This document shows positions 45,039-53,470 of a DNA stretch of 64,000 nucleotides, piece by piece. A program made the translations under genes and the position numbers. This DNA is from Micromonospora sp. CCTCC AA 2012012 (lineage in GTDB: Bacteria > Actinomycetota > Actinomycetes > Mycobacteriales > Micromonosporaceae), in the NCBI RefSeq assembly GCF_040499845.1, contig NZ_CP159342.1:2542001-2606000 (forward strand), in the 5' to 3' direction. A model generated the notes under the pieces. The model searched no databases. It saw only the letters and a program-made list of their open reading frames with translations, and had not been told where the DNA came from. Every line of letters begins with the position of its first letter. Position 1 is the stretch's first letter.

Positions 45039-45547
45039 TCACCCCCGTGCCGGGGCCGGCACCGCTGCCGGCTGCGGGGTGAACGGAATGCCGGTGGGCT
45101 CGTCCTGCGCCGGCTCGCCGGCCGGGTGCCGCCACCGGCCGCGGCGGCGCAGGATCGGCAGCACCTCCTCACCGAACCAGTACGCCTCCTCCCGGTGCGG
45201 ATGCCCGGAGAGGATGAACTCGTCGATACCGAGCGCGTGGTGTTCCGCGATCCGGTCGGCGACCTCGGTGTGGCTGCCGACCAGTGCGGTGCCGGCGCCA
45301 CCCCGGACCGGACCGACCCCGGCCCACAGGTTCGGCGACACCTCCAGCCCGTCGCGGGAGCCGCCGTGCAGCTCCCGCATCCGGCGCTGCCCCTCGGACT
45401 CGCTGCGCCGCAACCCCTCCTGCACCGCCTCGACGACGGTGGCCGGCGGGCGCCACCGGCGGCGCCGACCGGGACGCCGTGTCCGCCGCCGACGATGTCC
45501 CGACTGTCGCCGTAGGTGGGCAGGAACCAGTGGAAGGTGAGCGACAT
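45039..45547 (-). pseudogene. Remnant of LLM-class FMN-dependent (alkanesulfonate) monooxygenase, SsuD-like
   Basis: The start [36 protein letters not shown] (from 45547) is the SsuD N-terminus. After about 36 codons the continuation is in another frame: [107 protein letters not shown], the SsuD C-terminus. Around 200-250 residues and the frame are lost near 45450. It lies divergent from SsuABC-like genes, where an intact ssuD would be expected. Confidence 0.82.
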
Positions 45548-45628
45548 CGGGGGCGCCCGCCGGACGACGAGGGGTGGGACGCGCCTCCTGCTGGATGGGA
45601 AACGTCGACCCGGACCCTACCCATAAAT

Positions 45629-45645
45629 CCTATCGGGTTGGTAGG
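45629..45645. promoter_or_regulatory. 17-bp CCTAY-N7-RTAGG palindrome upstream of the sulfonate transporter
   Basis: CCTATCGGGTTGGTAGG lies between the SsuD remnant and the transporter operon, 63 bases upstream of the ATG. Another CCTAC half-site is at 45616-45620. The same architecture occurs at 50296-50312, upstream of the molybdoenzyme gene, so it is a candidate sulfur-regulon operator. Confidence 0.65.
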
Positions 45646-45708
45646 TTGCTGTCGCTCGCCGATCCCCGCCGACGCCGTCGGGTCCCCCCTCCCTCCCGAG
45701 GAGCTGAC

Positions 45709-46692
45709 ATGCGTACCCCTCGATCGAGTGCACCCGCTCGCCCACGCCGGCTGCTGACCGCGTTGCTGACCGCCGTGGCGCTGTTGGCCACCGGCACCGT
45801 CGCGGCCTGCGCCGACGACCCGGCCGACGCCACCGGCCACGCCGGCCCGCTGCGCATCGGCTACCAGCGCTTCGGCGGCCTCAGCCTGGTCAAGGCGCGC
45901 GGCGCGGCCCCCGACGCCCAGTGGTCGCTCTTCGACAGCGGACCCGCGCTCACCGAGGCGCTCAAGGCCGGCTCCATCGACATCGGCCAGGTCGGCGAGG
46001 CCCCGCCGGTCTTCGCCGCCGCCGGGAAGATCCCGTTCTCGGTGATCGGCACCTCGCAGCCCATCCCGCAGGGCGAGGCGGTGCTGGTCAAGGCGGGCAG
46101 CCCCTACCGCACCTTCGCCGACCTCAAGGGACGCACCGTCGCGCTGAACAAGGGCTCCAACGTGCACTGGCTGCTGGTGAAGCTGCTGGAGGCCAACCGG
46201 ATGACCCTCAAGGACCTGAACGTCAAGTACCTCAAACCCGCCGAGGGACGGCCCGCCTTCGACAACGGCCAGGTCGACGCCTGGATCATCTGGGACCCCT
46301 ACTTCGCCCTCGCCGAGCGGCCCGACGTGCGCGTCCTCGCCGACGCCACCGGCCTGGCGAGCAACCGGGAGTACGTGCTCGCCTCGCCCGAGGTGGTGAA
46401 GAACCGGCCGGACGACGTCCGGGCGTTCCTGACGGCGTACCGGACCACCACCGACTGGGGCATCGCCCACCCGCAGGAACGGGCCGCCGTGCTGGCCCCG
46501 GAGCTGAAGATCCCGCTCGACGTCACCACCCGGGCGCTGGACCGCAGCGCCAAACCGCTCGCCCCGGTCACCCCGGCCATCGGCGCGGAACTCCAGGCCA
46601 TCGCCGACAGCTTCACCAAGCTGGAGCTGGTGCCCGGGCCGGTGGACATCGCCTCCCGGGTGGACGGACGGTTCAGCGAGGTGTTCCAGTGA
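45709..46692 (+). CDS. ssuA: Aliphatic sulfonate ABC transporter, substrate-binding lipoprotein (SsuA-like)
   Basis: 327 residues with GAGGAG before the ATG. Signal peptide with a lipobox-like LATGTVAAC/A near residues 27-35. SsuA/NMT1 features: LRIGYQRFGGLSLVKARG, GSIDIGQVGEAPPVFAAAG, VLVKAGSPYRTFADLKGRTVALNKGSNVHWLLVKLLE and FDNGQVDAWIIWDPYFALAE. It binds sulfonates (substrate inferred from context). It ends in a GTGA overlap with the permease gene. Confidence 0.88.
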   Translation: MRTPRSSAPARPRRLLTALLTAVALLATGTVAACADDPADATGHAGPLRIGYQRFGGLSLVKARGAAPDAQWSLFDSGPALTEALKAGSIDIGQVGEAPPVFAAAGKIPFSVIGTSQPIPQGEAVLVKAGSPYRTFADLKGRTVALNKGSNVHWLLVKLLEANRMTLKDLNVKYLKPAEGRPAFDNGQVDAWIIWDPYFALAERPDVRVLADATGLASNREYVLASPEVVKNRPDDVRAFLTAYRTTTDWGIAHPQERAAVLAPELKIPLDVTTRALDRSAKPLAPVTPAIGAELQAIADSFTKLELVPGPVDIASRVDGRFSEVFQ

Positions 46693-47522
46693 GCAGCTCC
46701 ACGCTGGCCGAGGCGGCGGTGGCACCACCCCCGACCGCCGTCGCGCGCCCTCGGCGTACCCCCGGCGGCCGGCGCTGGCGGCGGGCGCTGAGCCCGCTCG
46801 TGCTCGTGCTCGGGTGGGAGGCCGCCGCCCGCGCCGGCCTGCTCTCCGCCGAGAAGCTGCCCGCGCCCAGCGCCGTGCTCGCCACCGGCGCCCGCCTGGC
46901 CCGCGACGGCACGCTCACCGCGCACCTGGTCGACTCGCTCACCCGGGCCGGCCTCGGGCTGCTGATCGGCGGGGCGCTCGCCCTGGTCCTCGGCGCCGCC
47001 GCCGGCCTGCTCCGGCTCGGCGACGACCTGGTCGACCCGCCGGTGCAAATGGCCCGGATGCTGCCCCACCTCGGGCTGGTGCCGCTGCTGATCATCTGGG
47101 TCGGCATCGGCGAGTCGCTGAAGGTGACCCTGGTCGCGCTCGGCGCCTTCTTCCCGATCTACTTCAACACCTACGCCGGCATCCGCGACATCGACGAACG
47201 CCTCGTCGAGGCGGCCCGCACCTGCGGGCTCGGCCCGGCCGCCCGGCTGTGGCACGTGGTGCTGCCCGGCGCGCTGCCCGCGCTCTTCCTCGGGCTGCGA
47301 CTGGCCATCGGCGCGGCCTGGCTGAGCCTCGTCGTCGGCGAACAGGTCAACGCCCAGAGCGGCGTCGGCTTCCTGATGATGGAGGCCCGCGAGTTCAGCC
47401 AGACCGACGTGGTGCTGCTCGGCCTGCTGATCTACGCCCTGCTCGGTCTGGTTTCCGACCTCGCCCTGCGCATCGCGGAGAGGAGAATGCTGACATGGCG
47501 GCGCGGACTGCGAGCGACCTGA
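46689..47522 (+). CDS. ssuC: Sulfonate ABC transporter permease (SsuC-like)
   Basis: 277 residues, GTG start inside the preceding stop. BPD_transp_1 permease with about six TMs and the EAA loop VEAARTCGLGPAARLWHVVLPGALPALFLGLRLAIGAAWLSLVVGEQ. It is followed by an ATP-binding gene that overlaps its 3' end by 28 bases. Confidence 0.92.
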   Translation: MSSSTLAEAAVAPPPTAVARPRRTPGGRRWRRALSPLVLVLGWEAAARAGLLSAEKLPAPSAVLATGARLARDGTLTAHLVDSLTRAGLGLLIGGALALVLGAAAGLLRLGDDLVDPPVQMARMLPHLGLVPLLIIWVGIGESLKVTLVALGAFFPIYFNTYAGIRDIDERLVEAARTCGLGPAARLWHVVLPGALPALFLGLRLAIGAAWLSLVVGEQVNAQSGVGFLMMEAREFSQTDVVLLGLLIYALLGLVSDLALRIAERRMLTWRRGLRAT

Positions 47523-48217
47523 ACCCGGTGCTCACCGCGCTGGGGATCCGCCGGTCCTTCGGGGACACCACCGTCCTGGCCGGCGTCACACTCACCGTCG
47601 CCGCCGGGGAGACCGTCGCGCTGCTCGGCGGCAGCGGCTCGGGCAAGAGCACCCTGCTGCGGATCCTCGCCGGACTCGACGACGAGGCCACCGGCGGCAC
47701 CACCCTGCGCGGCACCGCAGCCGTCGTCTTCCAGGAACACCGGCTGCTGCCCTGGAAGCGGGTCGCCGCGAACGTCGGCCTCGGCCTCACCGGTCCGGAC
47801 GTCGCCGGGCGCGTCGACCGGGCCCTGGCCGAGGTGGGGCTCGCCGACCGGGCAGCCGCCTGGCCCACCGAACTCTCCGGCGGGCAGGCGCAACGGGTCG
47901 CGGTGGCCCGGGCCCTGGTCCGCGAGCCCGACCTGCTGCTGCTCGACGAGCCGTTCGGCGCGCTGGACGCGCTGACCCGACTACGGATGCAGGGCCTGCT
48001 GCGCCGGCTACGCGCCGAGCACGGCTTCGCCGCCCTGCTGGTCACCCACGACGTGGAGGAGGCGCTGCTGCTGGCCGACCGCGTCCTGCTCCTCGACGGC
48101 GGGGTCATCGCCGAGGAGATCCCGGTCCACCTCGGACCCGCTCCCGCCGTCGACGACCCCGCGTTCGGTGCGCTGCGCCGACATCTGCTCGACCGCCTCG
48201 GCGTACCCGCGCCCTGA
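47495..48217 (+). CDS. ssuB: Sulfonate ABC transporter ATP-binding protein (SsuB-like)
   Basis: 240 residues. Walker A LLGGSGSGKSTLLRILAGL, Q-loop VFQEHRLLPWKRV, signature LSGGQAQRVAVARAL, Walker B LLLLDEPFGALDALTR and H-loop VTHDVEEAL. The QEHRLLPW form is typical of the nitrate/sulfonate/taurine subgroup. It completes the SsuABC operon. Confidence 0.93.
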   Translation: MAARTASDLNPVLTALGIRRSFGDTTVLAGVTLTVAAGETVALLGGSGSGKSTLLRILAGLDDEATGGTTLRGTAAVVFQEHRLLPWKRVAANVGLGLTGPDVAGRVDRALAEVGLADRAAAWPTELSGGQAQRVAVARALVREPDLLLLDEPFGALDALTRLRMQGLLRRLRAEHGFAALLVTHDVEEALLLADRVLLLDGGVIAEEIPVHLGPAPAVDDPAFGALRRHLLDRLGVPAP

Positions 48218-48232
48218 CCCCCCGGAGACCCG

Positions 48233-49639
48233 ATGAGCCGCTGGACCCCCGACCCGAGCTTTTATCCGTCGCCCCGCGAGGCGGCCACCGCGCCGGCCGA
48301 GAAGCTGGCGTACGTCGCCGCCTTCGACCGCACCGCGCAGCGCCCCGACGCCATCGCGGTGCTCGACACCGACCCCGACTCCGGCTCGTACGGGCAGGTG
48401 GTGGGCTGGACCGAGCTGCCCCACACCGGGGACGAGCTGCACCACTTCGGCTGGAACGCGTGCAGCAGCGCGCTCTGCCCGACCGCACCGCACCCGCACG
48501 TGGAGCGCCGCTACCTGATCGTCCCCGGGCTGCGCTCGTCCCGCGTCCACGTCATCGACACCCAGCCGGACCCGCGGCAGCCGCGGGTGGTCAAGGTCAT
48601 CGCACCGGAGGAGCTGGCGAAGCGGGCCGGCTACTCCCGACCGCACACCGTCCACTGCGGGCCGGACGGGATCTATCTCTCGGCGCTGGGCGGCGTCGAC
48701 GGCGAGGAGGGGCCGGGCGGCATCGCCGTGCTGGACCACGCCACCTTCGAGGTGCGCGGCGCGTGGGAGGCCGACCGGGGGCCGCAGTTCCTCGCGTACG
48801 ACTTCTGGTGGCACTACAACCACGACGTGCTGGTCACCAGCGAGTGGGGCACCCCGTCGATGATCGAGGACGGCATCGTCGGCGAGCTGCTGCTCGGCCG
48901 TCGCTACGGTCACGCGATCCACTTCTGGGACCTGGCGAAGCGCCGGCACGTGCAGCGGGTCGACCTGGGCGACCAGTACCAGATGCCGCTGGAGCTGCGT
49001 CCCGCGCACGACCCGACGAAGACGTACGGCTTCGTCGGGGTGGTGATCAGCGTCGAGGACCTGTCGGCCTCGATCTGGCTCTGGCACCGCGACGGCGACG
49101 CCTGGGCGGTGACCAAGGTGATCGACATCCCCGCCGAGCCGGCCGACCCGGCCGACCTGCCCGACCTGCTCAAGCCGTTCGGCGCGGTGCCGCCGCTGGT
49201 CACCGACATCGACCTGTCGGTGGACGACCGCTTCCTCCACGTCTCCTGCTGGGGCACCGGCGAGCTGCTCCGGTACGACGTCACCGACCCGTTCCACCCG
49301 GTCAGGGTCGGCTCGGTGCGGCTCGGCGGCATCGTGGCGCGGACCCCCCACCCCGGGTTCCCCGACGAGCCGCTCTCCGGCGGCCCGCAGATGGTCGAGG
49401 TCAGCCGGGACGGCCGCCGGGTCTACGTCAGCAACTCGCTCTACGGCTCCTGGGACGACCAGTTCTATCCCGACGGGGTCGGCGCGTGGCTGGCCAAGCT
49501 GGACGTGGACCCGGAGACCGGCGGTCTCACCCCCGATCCGCGGTTCTTCCCGCGCGGGGAGGACTTCCGGGGGCTGCGGGTGCACCAGACCCGGTTGCAG
49601 GGCGGCGACGCCTCCTCCGACTCGTACTGCTTCCCGTGA
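48233..49639 (+). CDS. Methanethiol oxidase / selenium-binding protein family (SBP56)
   Basis: 468 residues, starting 15 bases after SsuB. Family segments: TPDPSFYPSPREAATAPAEKLAYVAAFD, GWTELPHTGDELHHFGWNACSSALC, RSSRVHVIDTQPDPRQPRVVKVI, YSRPHTVHCGPDGIYLSALGG, FWWHYNHDVLVTSEWGTPSMIEDG, PPLVTDIDLSVDDRFLHVSCWGTGELLRYDV and GGPQMVEVSRDGRRVYVSNSLYG. It is a beta-propeller with conserved His residues that bind metal (copper in characterised enzymes). It oxidises methanethiol to formaldehyde, H2O2 and sulfide, linking it to the sulfur genes around it. Confidence 0.92.
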   Translation: MSRWTPDPSFYPSPREAATAPAEKLAYVAAFDRTAQRPDAIAVLDTDPDSGSYGQVVGWTELPHTGDELHHFGWNACSSALCPTAPHPHVERRYLIVPGLRSSRVHVIDTQPDPRQPRVVKVIAPEELAKRAGYSRPHTVHCGPDGIYLSALGGVDGEEGPGGIAVLDHATFEVRGAWEADRGPQFLAYDFWWHYNHDVLVTSEWGTPSMIEDGIVGELLLGRRYGHAIHFWDLAKRRHVQRVDLGDQYQMPLELRPAHDPTKTYGFVGVVISVEDLSASIWLWHRDGDAWAVTKVIDIPAEPADPADLPDLLKPFGAVPPLVTDIDLSVDDRFLHVSCWGTGELLRYDVTDPFHPVRVGSVRLGGIVARTPHPGFPDEPLSGGPQMVEVSRDGRRVYVSNSLYGSWDDQFYPDGVGAWLAKLDVDPETGGLTPDPRFFPRGEDFRGLRVHQTRLQGGDASSDSYCFP

Positions 49640-50274
49640 CCGGTGCGACCTGGGCGACGCTGGTCGCCCTCGGCGCGTTCCACGGCCTGAACCCGGCGAT
49701 GGGCTGGCTCTTCGCGGTGGCCCGGGGGTTGCAGGAACGCGACCGGTGGGCGCTGCTGCGGGCGCTCCCACCGATCGCCGCCGGCCACCTCGCCTCGGTG
49801 GCGGTGGTCGCCGCACTGGTCAGCGCCACCCGGTCGGTGGCGACCGGCACCGCCGTCGCGGTCGGCGGCGGCGTGCTGCTGGTCGGTTTCGGGCTGTGGC
49901 GGCTGCTCTCCGAGCGGCACTTCCGCTGGGCCGGGATGCGACTGTCGGCGGCGCAGCTCACCGGCTGGTCGTTCCTGATGTCCTCGGCGCACGGCGCGGG
50001 ACTGATGCTGCTGCCGGTGCTGCTGGCCGAGCCGGCGGTGACCGCCGGCCCGCACGCCGGGCACCTGGCCGCCGCGCCGGCCGGCGCGCTGACCGGCCTG
50101 GCCGCCGCCGGGGTGCACACGGTGGCCATGCTGGGCGTCGCGCTGGCCGTCGCGCTGGTGGTCTACGAGGTGCTCGGGGTGGGCGTGCTGCGCCGGGCCT
50201 GGTTCAACGTGGACCGGCTCTGGGCAGGGGTACTGGTGGCGGCGGGGCTGGTGACGCTGATCGGCGCGACCTGA
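49636..50274 (+). CDS. Polytopic membrane protein linked to methanethiol oxidase
   Basis: 212 residues from a GTG inside the preceding stop. About six TM segments. Two His-containing intramembrane motifs, ALGAFHGLNPAMGWLFAV near the start and SFLMSSAHGAGLMLLPVLL in the middle, recall metal-transporting small permeases. Coupling to a copper-dependent oxidase suggests metal delivery, but this is inference. No family name is certain. Confidence 0.65.
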   Translation: MTGATWATLVALGAFHGLNPAMGWLFAVARGLQERDRWALLRALPPIAAGHLASVAVVAALVSATRSVATGTAVAVGGGVLLVGFGLWRLLSERHFRWAGMRLSAAQLTGWSFLMSSAHGAGLMLLPVLLAEPAVTAGPHAGHLAAAPAGALTGLAAAGVHTVAMLGVALAVALVVYEVLGVGVLRRAWFNVDRLWAGVLVAAGLVTLIGAT

Positions 50275-50295
50275 CCGGACTCCCCGGCCGCAAGT

Positions 50296-50312
50296 CCTAC
50301 TGATTCAATAGG
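50296..50312. promoter_or_regulatory. 17-bp CCTAY-N7-RTAGG palindrome upstream of the molybdoenzyme gene
   Basis: CCTACTGATTCAATAGG lies 30 bases before the start at 50343 and has the same arms and spacing as the site at 45629-45645. It probably marks a separate promoter under the same regulator. Confidence 0.65.
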
Positions 50313-50342
50313 AAAGCAGCGTCGCCGAGCCGGAGGTCCGCC

Positions 50343-51653
50343 ATGTCCCGTTCCCCGTCCCCCCAGGAAGCCGGGCACGACGACCGGCGGGCCCGGCAGT
50401 GGCTGGCCGGCCAGGCCCGCTGCACCGGCACCGACCGGGAGGAGCTGCTGCACCTCGGCGCGGCCATGGCGGCGCTGACCGCCGCGGCGCAGGAGCGCGA
50501 ACCGGTCGCGGTGACCACCGCCCCGGTCGGCGTCGACCCCGGCCCGGCCGGGCCGGACGCCGACGCCCGGCCGATCGCGAAGCCGCTGCCCGCGGCGCTG
50601 TTCCGCCCGCTCGACAGCAACGCCGAGATGCGCTGGGAGGCGATGGCCGGTCAGGGGTACGTGGTCCCCACCGACCGCTTCTTCGTCCGCAACCACACCG
50701 TCACCCCGCACCTGGACGCCGAGACCTGGCGGCTGCGCCTCTTCGGCACCGGCCTGCGGGGCGCGCCGACCCGCGACGCCCCGGTCGAGTTCGGCTACCA
50801 CGACCTGCGACGCCTGCCGGCCGAGGAGACCACCGCGCTGGTCGAGTGCGCCGGCAACGGCCGCCGGTTCTTCGCCGAACAGCAGGACGACCCGGCGCCC
50901 GGCGTCGCCTGGGGGCTCGGCGGGGTGGGCGTGGCGCGCTGGCGGGGCGTCCGCCTGGCGACCGTGCTCCGCCTCGCCGGCCTCACCGACGCCGCGGTCG
51001 ACGTGCAGCCCGAGGGCCTCGACCCGGAGTACGTGACCGGGGGCGTGAACCTCGGCCGGGTACGCCGACCGCTGCCGGTCGCCAAGGCCCTCGACGACGT
51101 GCTGCTGGCGTACGAGATGAACGGCGAGCCGCTGAGCGCCGACCACGGCCACCCGGTCCGCCTGGTGGTGCCCGGCTGGATCGGCATCTCCTCGATCAAG
51201 TGGGTCGGCCCGGTCGAGGTCTCCGCCACCGCCCTGTTCTCGCCGTGGAACACCCGGTTCTACCGGCTCTTCGGCCCCGACCACCCGGCCGGCGGGGCGA
51301 CGCTCGCCGCCCAGTCGGTGAAGAGCGCGTTCGAGCTGGCCTGGGACGCCCGGCTCCCGGCCGGCGGCGAGGTGCTGCTGCGCGGCCGGTCCTGGTCCGG
51401 CGCCGGGCCGATCGACCGGGTGGAGGTGAGCACCGGGGACGACGACTGGCGGCCGGCGGAGCTGGTCGCCGCCGACCGGGGCGGGCCCTGGCAGCGCTGG
51501 ACGGCGCGCTGGCGACCCCCGGCGCCGGGCCGCTGGACGCTGCGCGCCCGGGCCACCGACGTCACCGGCGCCGGCCAACCCGACCGGGCCGTCCACAACG
51601 ACCTCGGCTACCGCTTCGACGGCGTGGTCCGCCACCCGGTCACCGTGATCTGA
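50343..51653 (+). CDS. Sulfite-oxidase-like molybdopterin oxidoreductase
   Basis: 436 residues. SUOX fold: YVVPTDRFFVRNHTVTPHLDAETWRL, the Mo-ligand Cys169 in TTALVECAGNGRRFF, GGVGVARWRGVRLATVL, KALDDVLLAYEMNGEPLSADHGHPVRLVVPGWIGISSIKWVGPVEV, and a C-terminal dimerisation domain (GPIDRVEVSTGDDDW ... RATDVTGAGQPD). There is no heme domain or Tat signal, so it is probably cytoplasmic. Together with SsuABC it would handle sulfite from sulfonate breakdown; the substrate is inferred. Confidence 0.9.
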   Translation: MSRSPSPQEAGHDDRRARQWLAGQARCTGTDREELLHLGAAMAALTAAAQEREPVAVTTAPVGVDPGPAGPDADARPIAKPLPAALFRPLDSNAEMRWEAMAGQGYVVPTDRFFVRNHTVTPHLDAETWRLRLFGTGLRGAPTRDAPVEFGYHDLRRLPAEETTALVECAGNGRRFFAEQQDDPAPGVAWGLGGVGVARWRGVRLATVLRLAGLTDAAVDVQPEGLDPEYVTGGVNLGRVRRPLPVAKALDDVLLAYEMNGEPLSADHGHPVRLVVPGWIGISSIKWVGPVEVSATALFSPWNTRFYRLFGPDHPAGGATLAAQSVKSAFELAWDARLPAGGEVLLRGRSWSGAGPIDRVEVSTGDDDWRPAELVAADRGGPWQRWTARWRPPAPGRWTLRARATDVTGAGQPDRAVHNDLGYRFDGVVRHPVTVI

Positions 51654-51659
51654 CGCCGG

Positions 51660-52199
51660 TCAGCCCCGCAGATAGGCGGCGGGCACGGCGTCGGCGAGCC
51701 AGACGCCGTTCGCGCTGCGGAAGAAGAGGTGGCCGTCGCGGGCCATCGCCGCCGCGTCCACCGTCAGGATCGCCACCGCGCCACCCCGGCGCGCGCCGAC
51801 CCGCCGGGCCGTCTCCGTGTCCGCCGACAGGTGTACGTGGTGCCGGCCGCCCCGCCGGAGGCCCTCGGTCATGATGGCCGGCACCACGGCGGCGCTGGTG
51901 CCGTGATAGAGCCGGTCGGGCGGCGGGATGGGCGTCAGCCCCAGGTCGACCTCGATGGAGTGGCCCTGGTTGGCCCGGATCCGGTCGACGCCGTCCGGCC
52001 CCGGCTCGACCGCGAAGCGCTGCTTGTCGTTGTCGGCCACCACCTCGTCGAGCTGGGCCCGGTCGATCCGCAGCGCGGCCAGCAGCGCCGCGACCGGCAC
52101 CCAGCCCGCCCGGTCCGGGGTCAGGCCGAACCGCTCCGGCCGGTGCCGCAGGGCCAGGGACATCTGCTTGCTCACCCTGACCAGGTTCCGATGATCCAC
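51660..52199 (-). CDS. kptA: RNA 2'-phosphotransferase (Tpt1/KptA)
   Basis: 179 residues if the start is the GTG at 52199, giving the usual start just before RNLVRVSKQMSLALRHRPERFGL; a GTG at 52235 is the alternative. Core motifs: LRHRPERFGL, RIRANQGHSIEVDLGL, LYHGTSAAVVPAIMTEGL and HHVHLSADTETARRVG, holding the conserved Arg-His-Arg set. In yeast this NAD-dependent enzyme removes the splice-junction 2'-phosphate of tRNA. Its bacterial role is unknown, and no RNA ligase lies beside it. Confidence 0.92.
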   Translation of the reverse strand: MDHRNLVRVSKQMSLALRHRPERFGLTPDRAGWVPVAALLAALRIDRAQLDEVVADNDKQRFAVEPGPDGVDRIRANQGHSIEVDLGLTPIPPPDRLYHGTSAAVVPAIMTEGLRRGGRHHVHLSADTETARRVGARRGGAVAILTVDAAAMARDGHLFFRSANGVWLADAVPAAYLRG

Positions 52200-52262
52200 C
52201 CGGACAGTGTCCCCGCTGGCGGTCCCCGACTCCACCGGTTACCGGTCCCGACGCACCGCCGG

Positions 52263-53351
52263 TCAGGACCGGCCGGTCGGGGCGCCCCGGCCGGCCGGTC
52301 CTGACGCCGCCGCCCGGTCGGCGAGCGGGCGGCGTCGGCGGGTCGGATCGGTGAGCGCCGGCGGTGACCAGACCCCGTCCGGCTGGTAGAGGTTGGTGCC
52401 GGGCGGCACGATCTCGTCGATCCGGTCGAGGACGGCGTCGTCGAGTTGCCGCGACGCCCCCTTGAGCAGCGCGTCCAGCTGCTCCATCGTGCGCGGACCG
52501 ATGATCGCGGAGCTGACCGCCGGGTGCGCCACGGTGAACGCCACGGCCAGCTCGGGCAGGCTGCACCCCAGCTCGTCGGCGAGCGCGGCGAGCTCCTCGA
52601 CCGCGGCGTACTTGGCGGCGTTGCCGGGGATCGCCGGGTCGAAACGGGCCGGCGTGTGCGCGGGCCGGCCGGTGGTGAGGTCGACGGGTCGGCCGTGCCG
52701 GTAGCGGCCGGAGAGGAAGCCGGAGGCGAGCGGGCTCCACACCAGCACCCCCATGCCGTACCGCTGGCAGACCGGCAGCACCGCGGCCTCGATCCCCCGG
52801 GCGATCATCGAGTACGGCGGCTGCTCGCTGCGGAACCGGCCGAGTGCCCGCCGCTCGGCGACGTGGTGCGACTCGACGATCTCCTCGGCCGGGAAGGTGG
52901 AGCAGCCGAACGCCCGGATCTTGCCGGCCCGGACCAGGTCGGTGAGCGCGCCCAGGGTCTCTTCGATGTCGGTGGTGTGGTCGGGGCGGTGCACCTGGTA
53001 GAGGTCGATCCAGTCGGTGTCCAGCCGGCGCAGGCTCTCGTCGACCGCCCGGACGATCCAGCGCCGGGAGTTGCCGCCGCGATGGGGGCCCGCACCCATC
53101 GGGAAGTGCACCTTCGTCGCCAGCACCACGTCGTCGCGCCGGCCTCGCAGCGCCTTGCCCACGATCACCTCGGACTCGCCGGCGGAGTACATGTCGGCGG
53201 TGTCCACGGTGGTGATGCCCGCGTCGAGGGCGGCGTGGACGATCCGCACGCAGTCGTCGTGGTCCGGGTTGCCGACCGCCCCGAACATCATGGTGCCGAG
53301 ACTCTGGACGCTCACCTTGATGCCGGTGCCGCCGAGGACGCGGTGTCGCAT
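52263..53351 (-). CDS. Aldo/keto reductase
   Basis: 362 residues from an ATG with GGGAG five bases upstream. AKR motifs: RVLGGTGIKVSVQSLGTMMFG, GITTVDTADMYSAGESE (catalytic Asp and Tyr), VVLATKVHF (Lys), LDTDWIDLYQVHRPDHTTDIEETLGALTDLVRAGKIRAFGCS (His), and AIIGPRTMEQLDALL (NADPH binding). Its upstream region is a MerR-type promoter. The last 40 residues are Arg/Pro-rich and poorly conserved in look. Confidence 0.92.
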   Translation of the reverse strand: MRHRVLGGTGIKVSVQSLGTMMFGAVGNPDHDDCVRIVHAALDAGITTVDTADMYSAGESEVIVGKALRGRRDDVVLATKVHFPMGAGPHRGGNSRRWIVRAVDESLRRLDTDWIDLYQVHRPDHTTDIEETLGALTDLVRAGKIRAFGCSTFPAEEIVESHHVAERRALGRFRSEQPPYSMIARGIEAAVLPVCQRYGMGVLVWSPLASGFLSGRYRHGRPVDLTTGRPAHTPARFDPAIPGNAAKYAAVEELAALADELGCSLPELAVAFTVAHPAVSSAIIGPRTMEQLDALLKGASRQLDDAVLDRIDEIVPPGTNLYQPDGVWSPPALTDPTRRRRPLADRAAASGPAGRGAPTGRS

Positions 53352-53407
53352 GGTCACTCCCTGGGATGTTCCGCGCACGCCGACGGGGCGGCGGGCCGGT
53401 CCCCGGC

Positions 53408-53438
53408 AACCTAGGATTTCGAGTGGACTCGAGGTCAA
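53408..53438 (-). promoter_or_regulatory. MerR-family-type promoter (19-bp spacer) of the aldo/keto reductase gene
   Basis: On -, TTGACC (53438-53433) is followed by exactly 19 bases and TAGGTT (53413-53408). The spacer contains the inverted repeat CTCGAGT/ACTCGA. A 19-bp spacer with dyad symmetry between -35 and -10 is the hallmark of MerR/SoxR-activated promoters. No MerR gene is in the window. Confidence 0.72.
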
Positions 53439-53470
53439 GCCAGAGGGCGTACGCCCGGGAAGGACGGTCC

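Noticed and set aside
49636..50274. Named nickel/cobalt transporter
   Set aside because: The diagnostic HX4DH motif is absent, so only a generic membrane protein call is justified.
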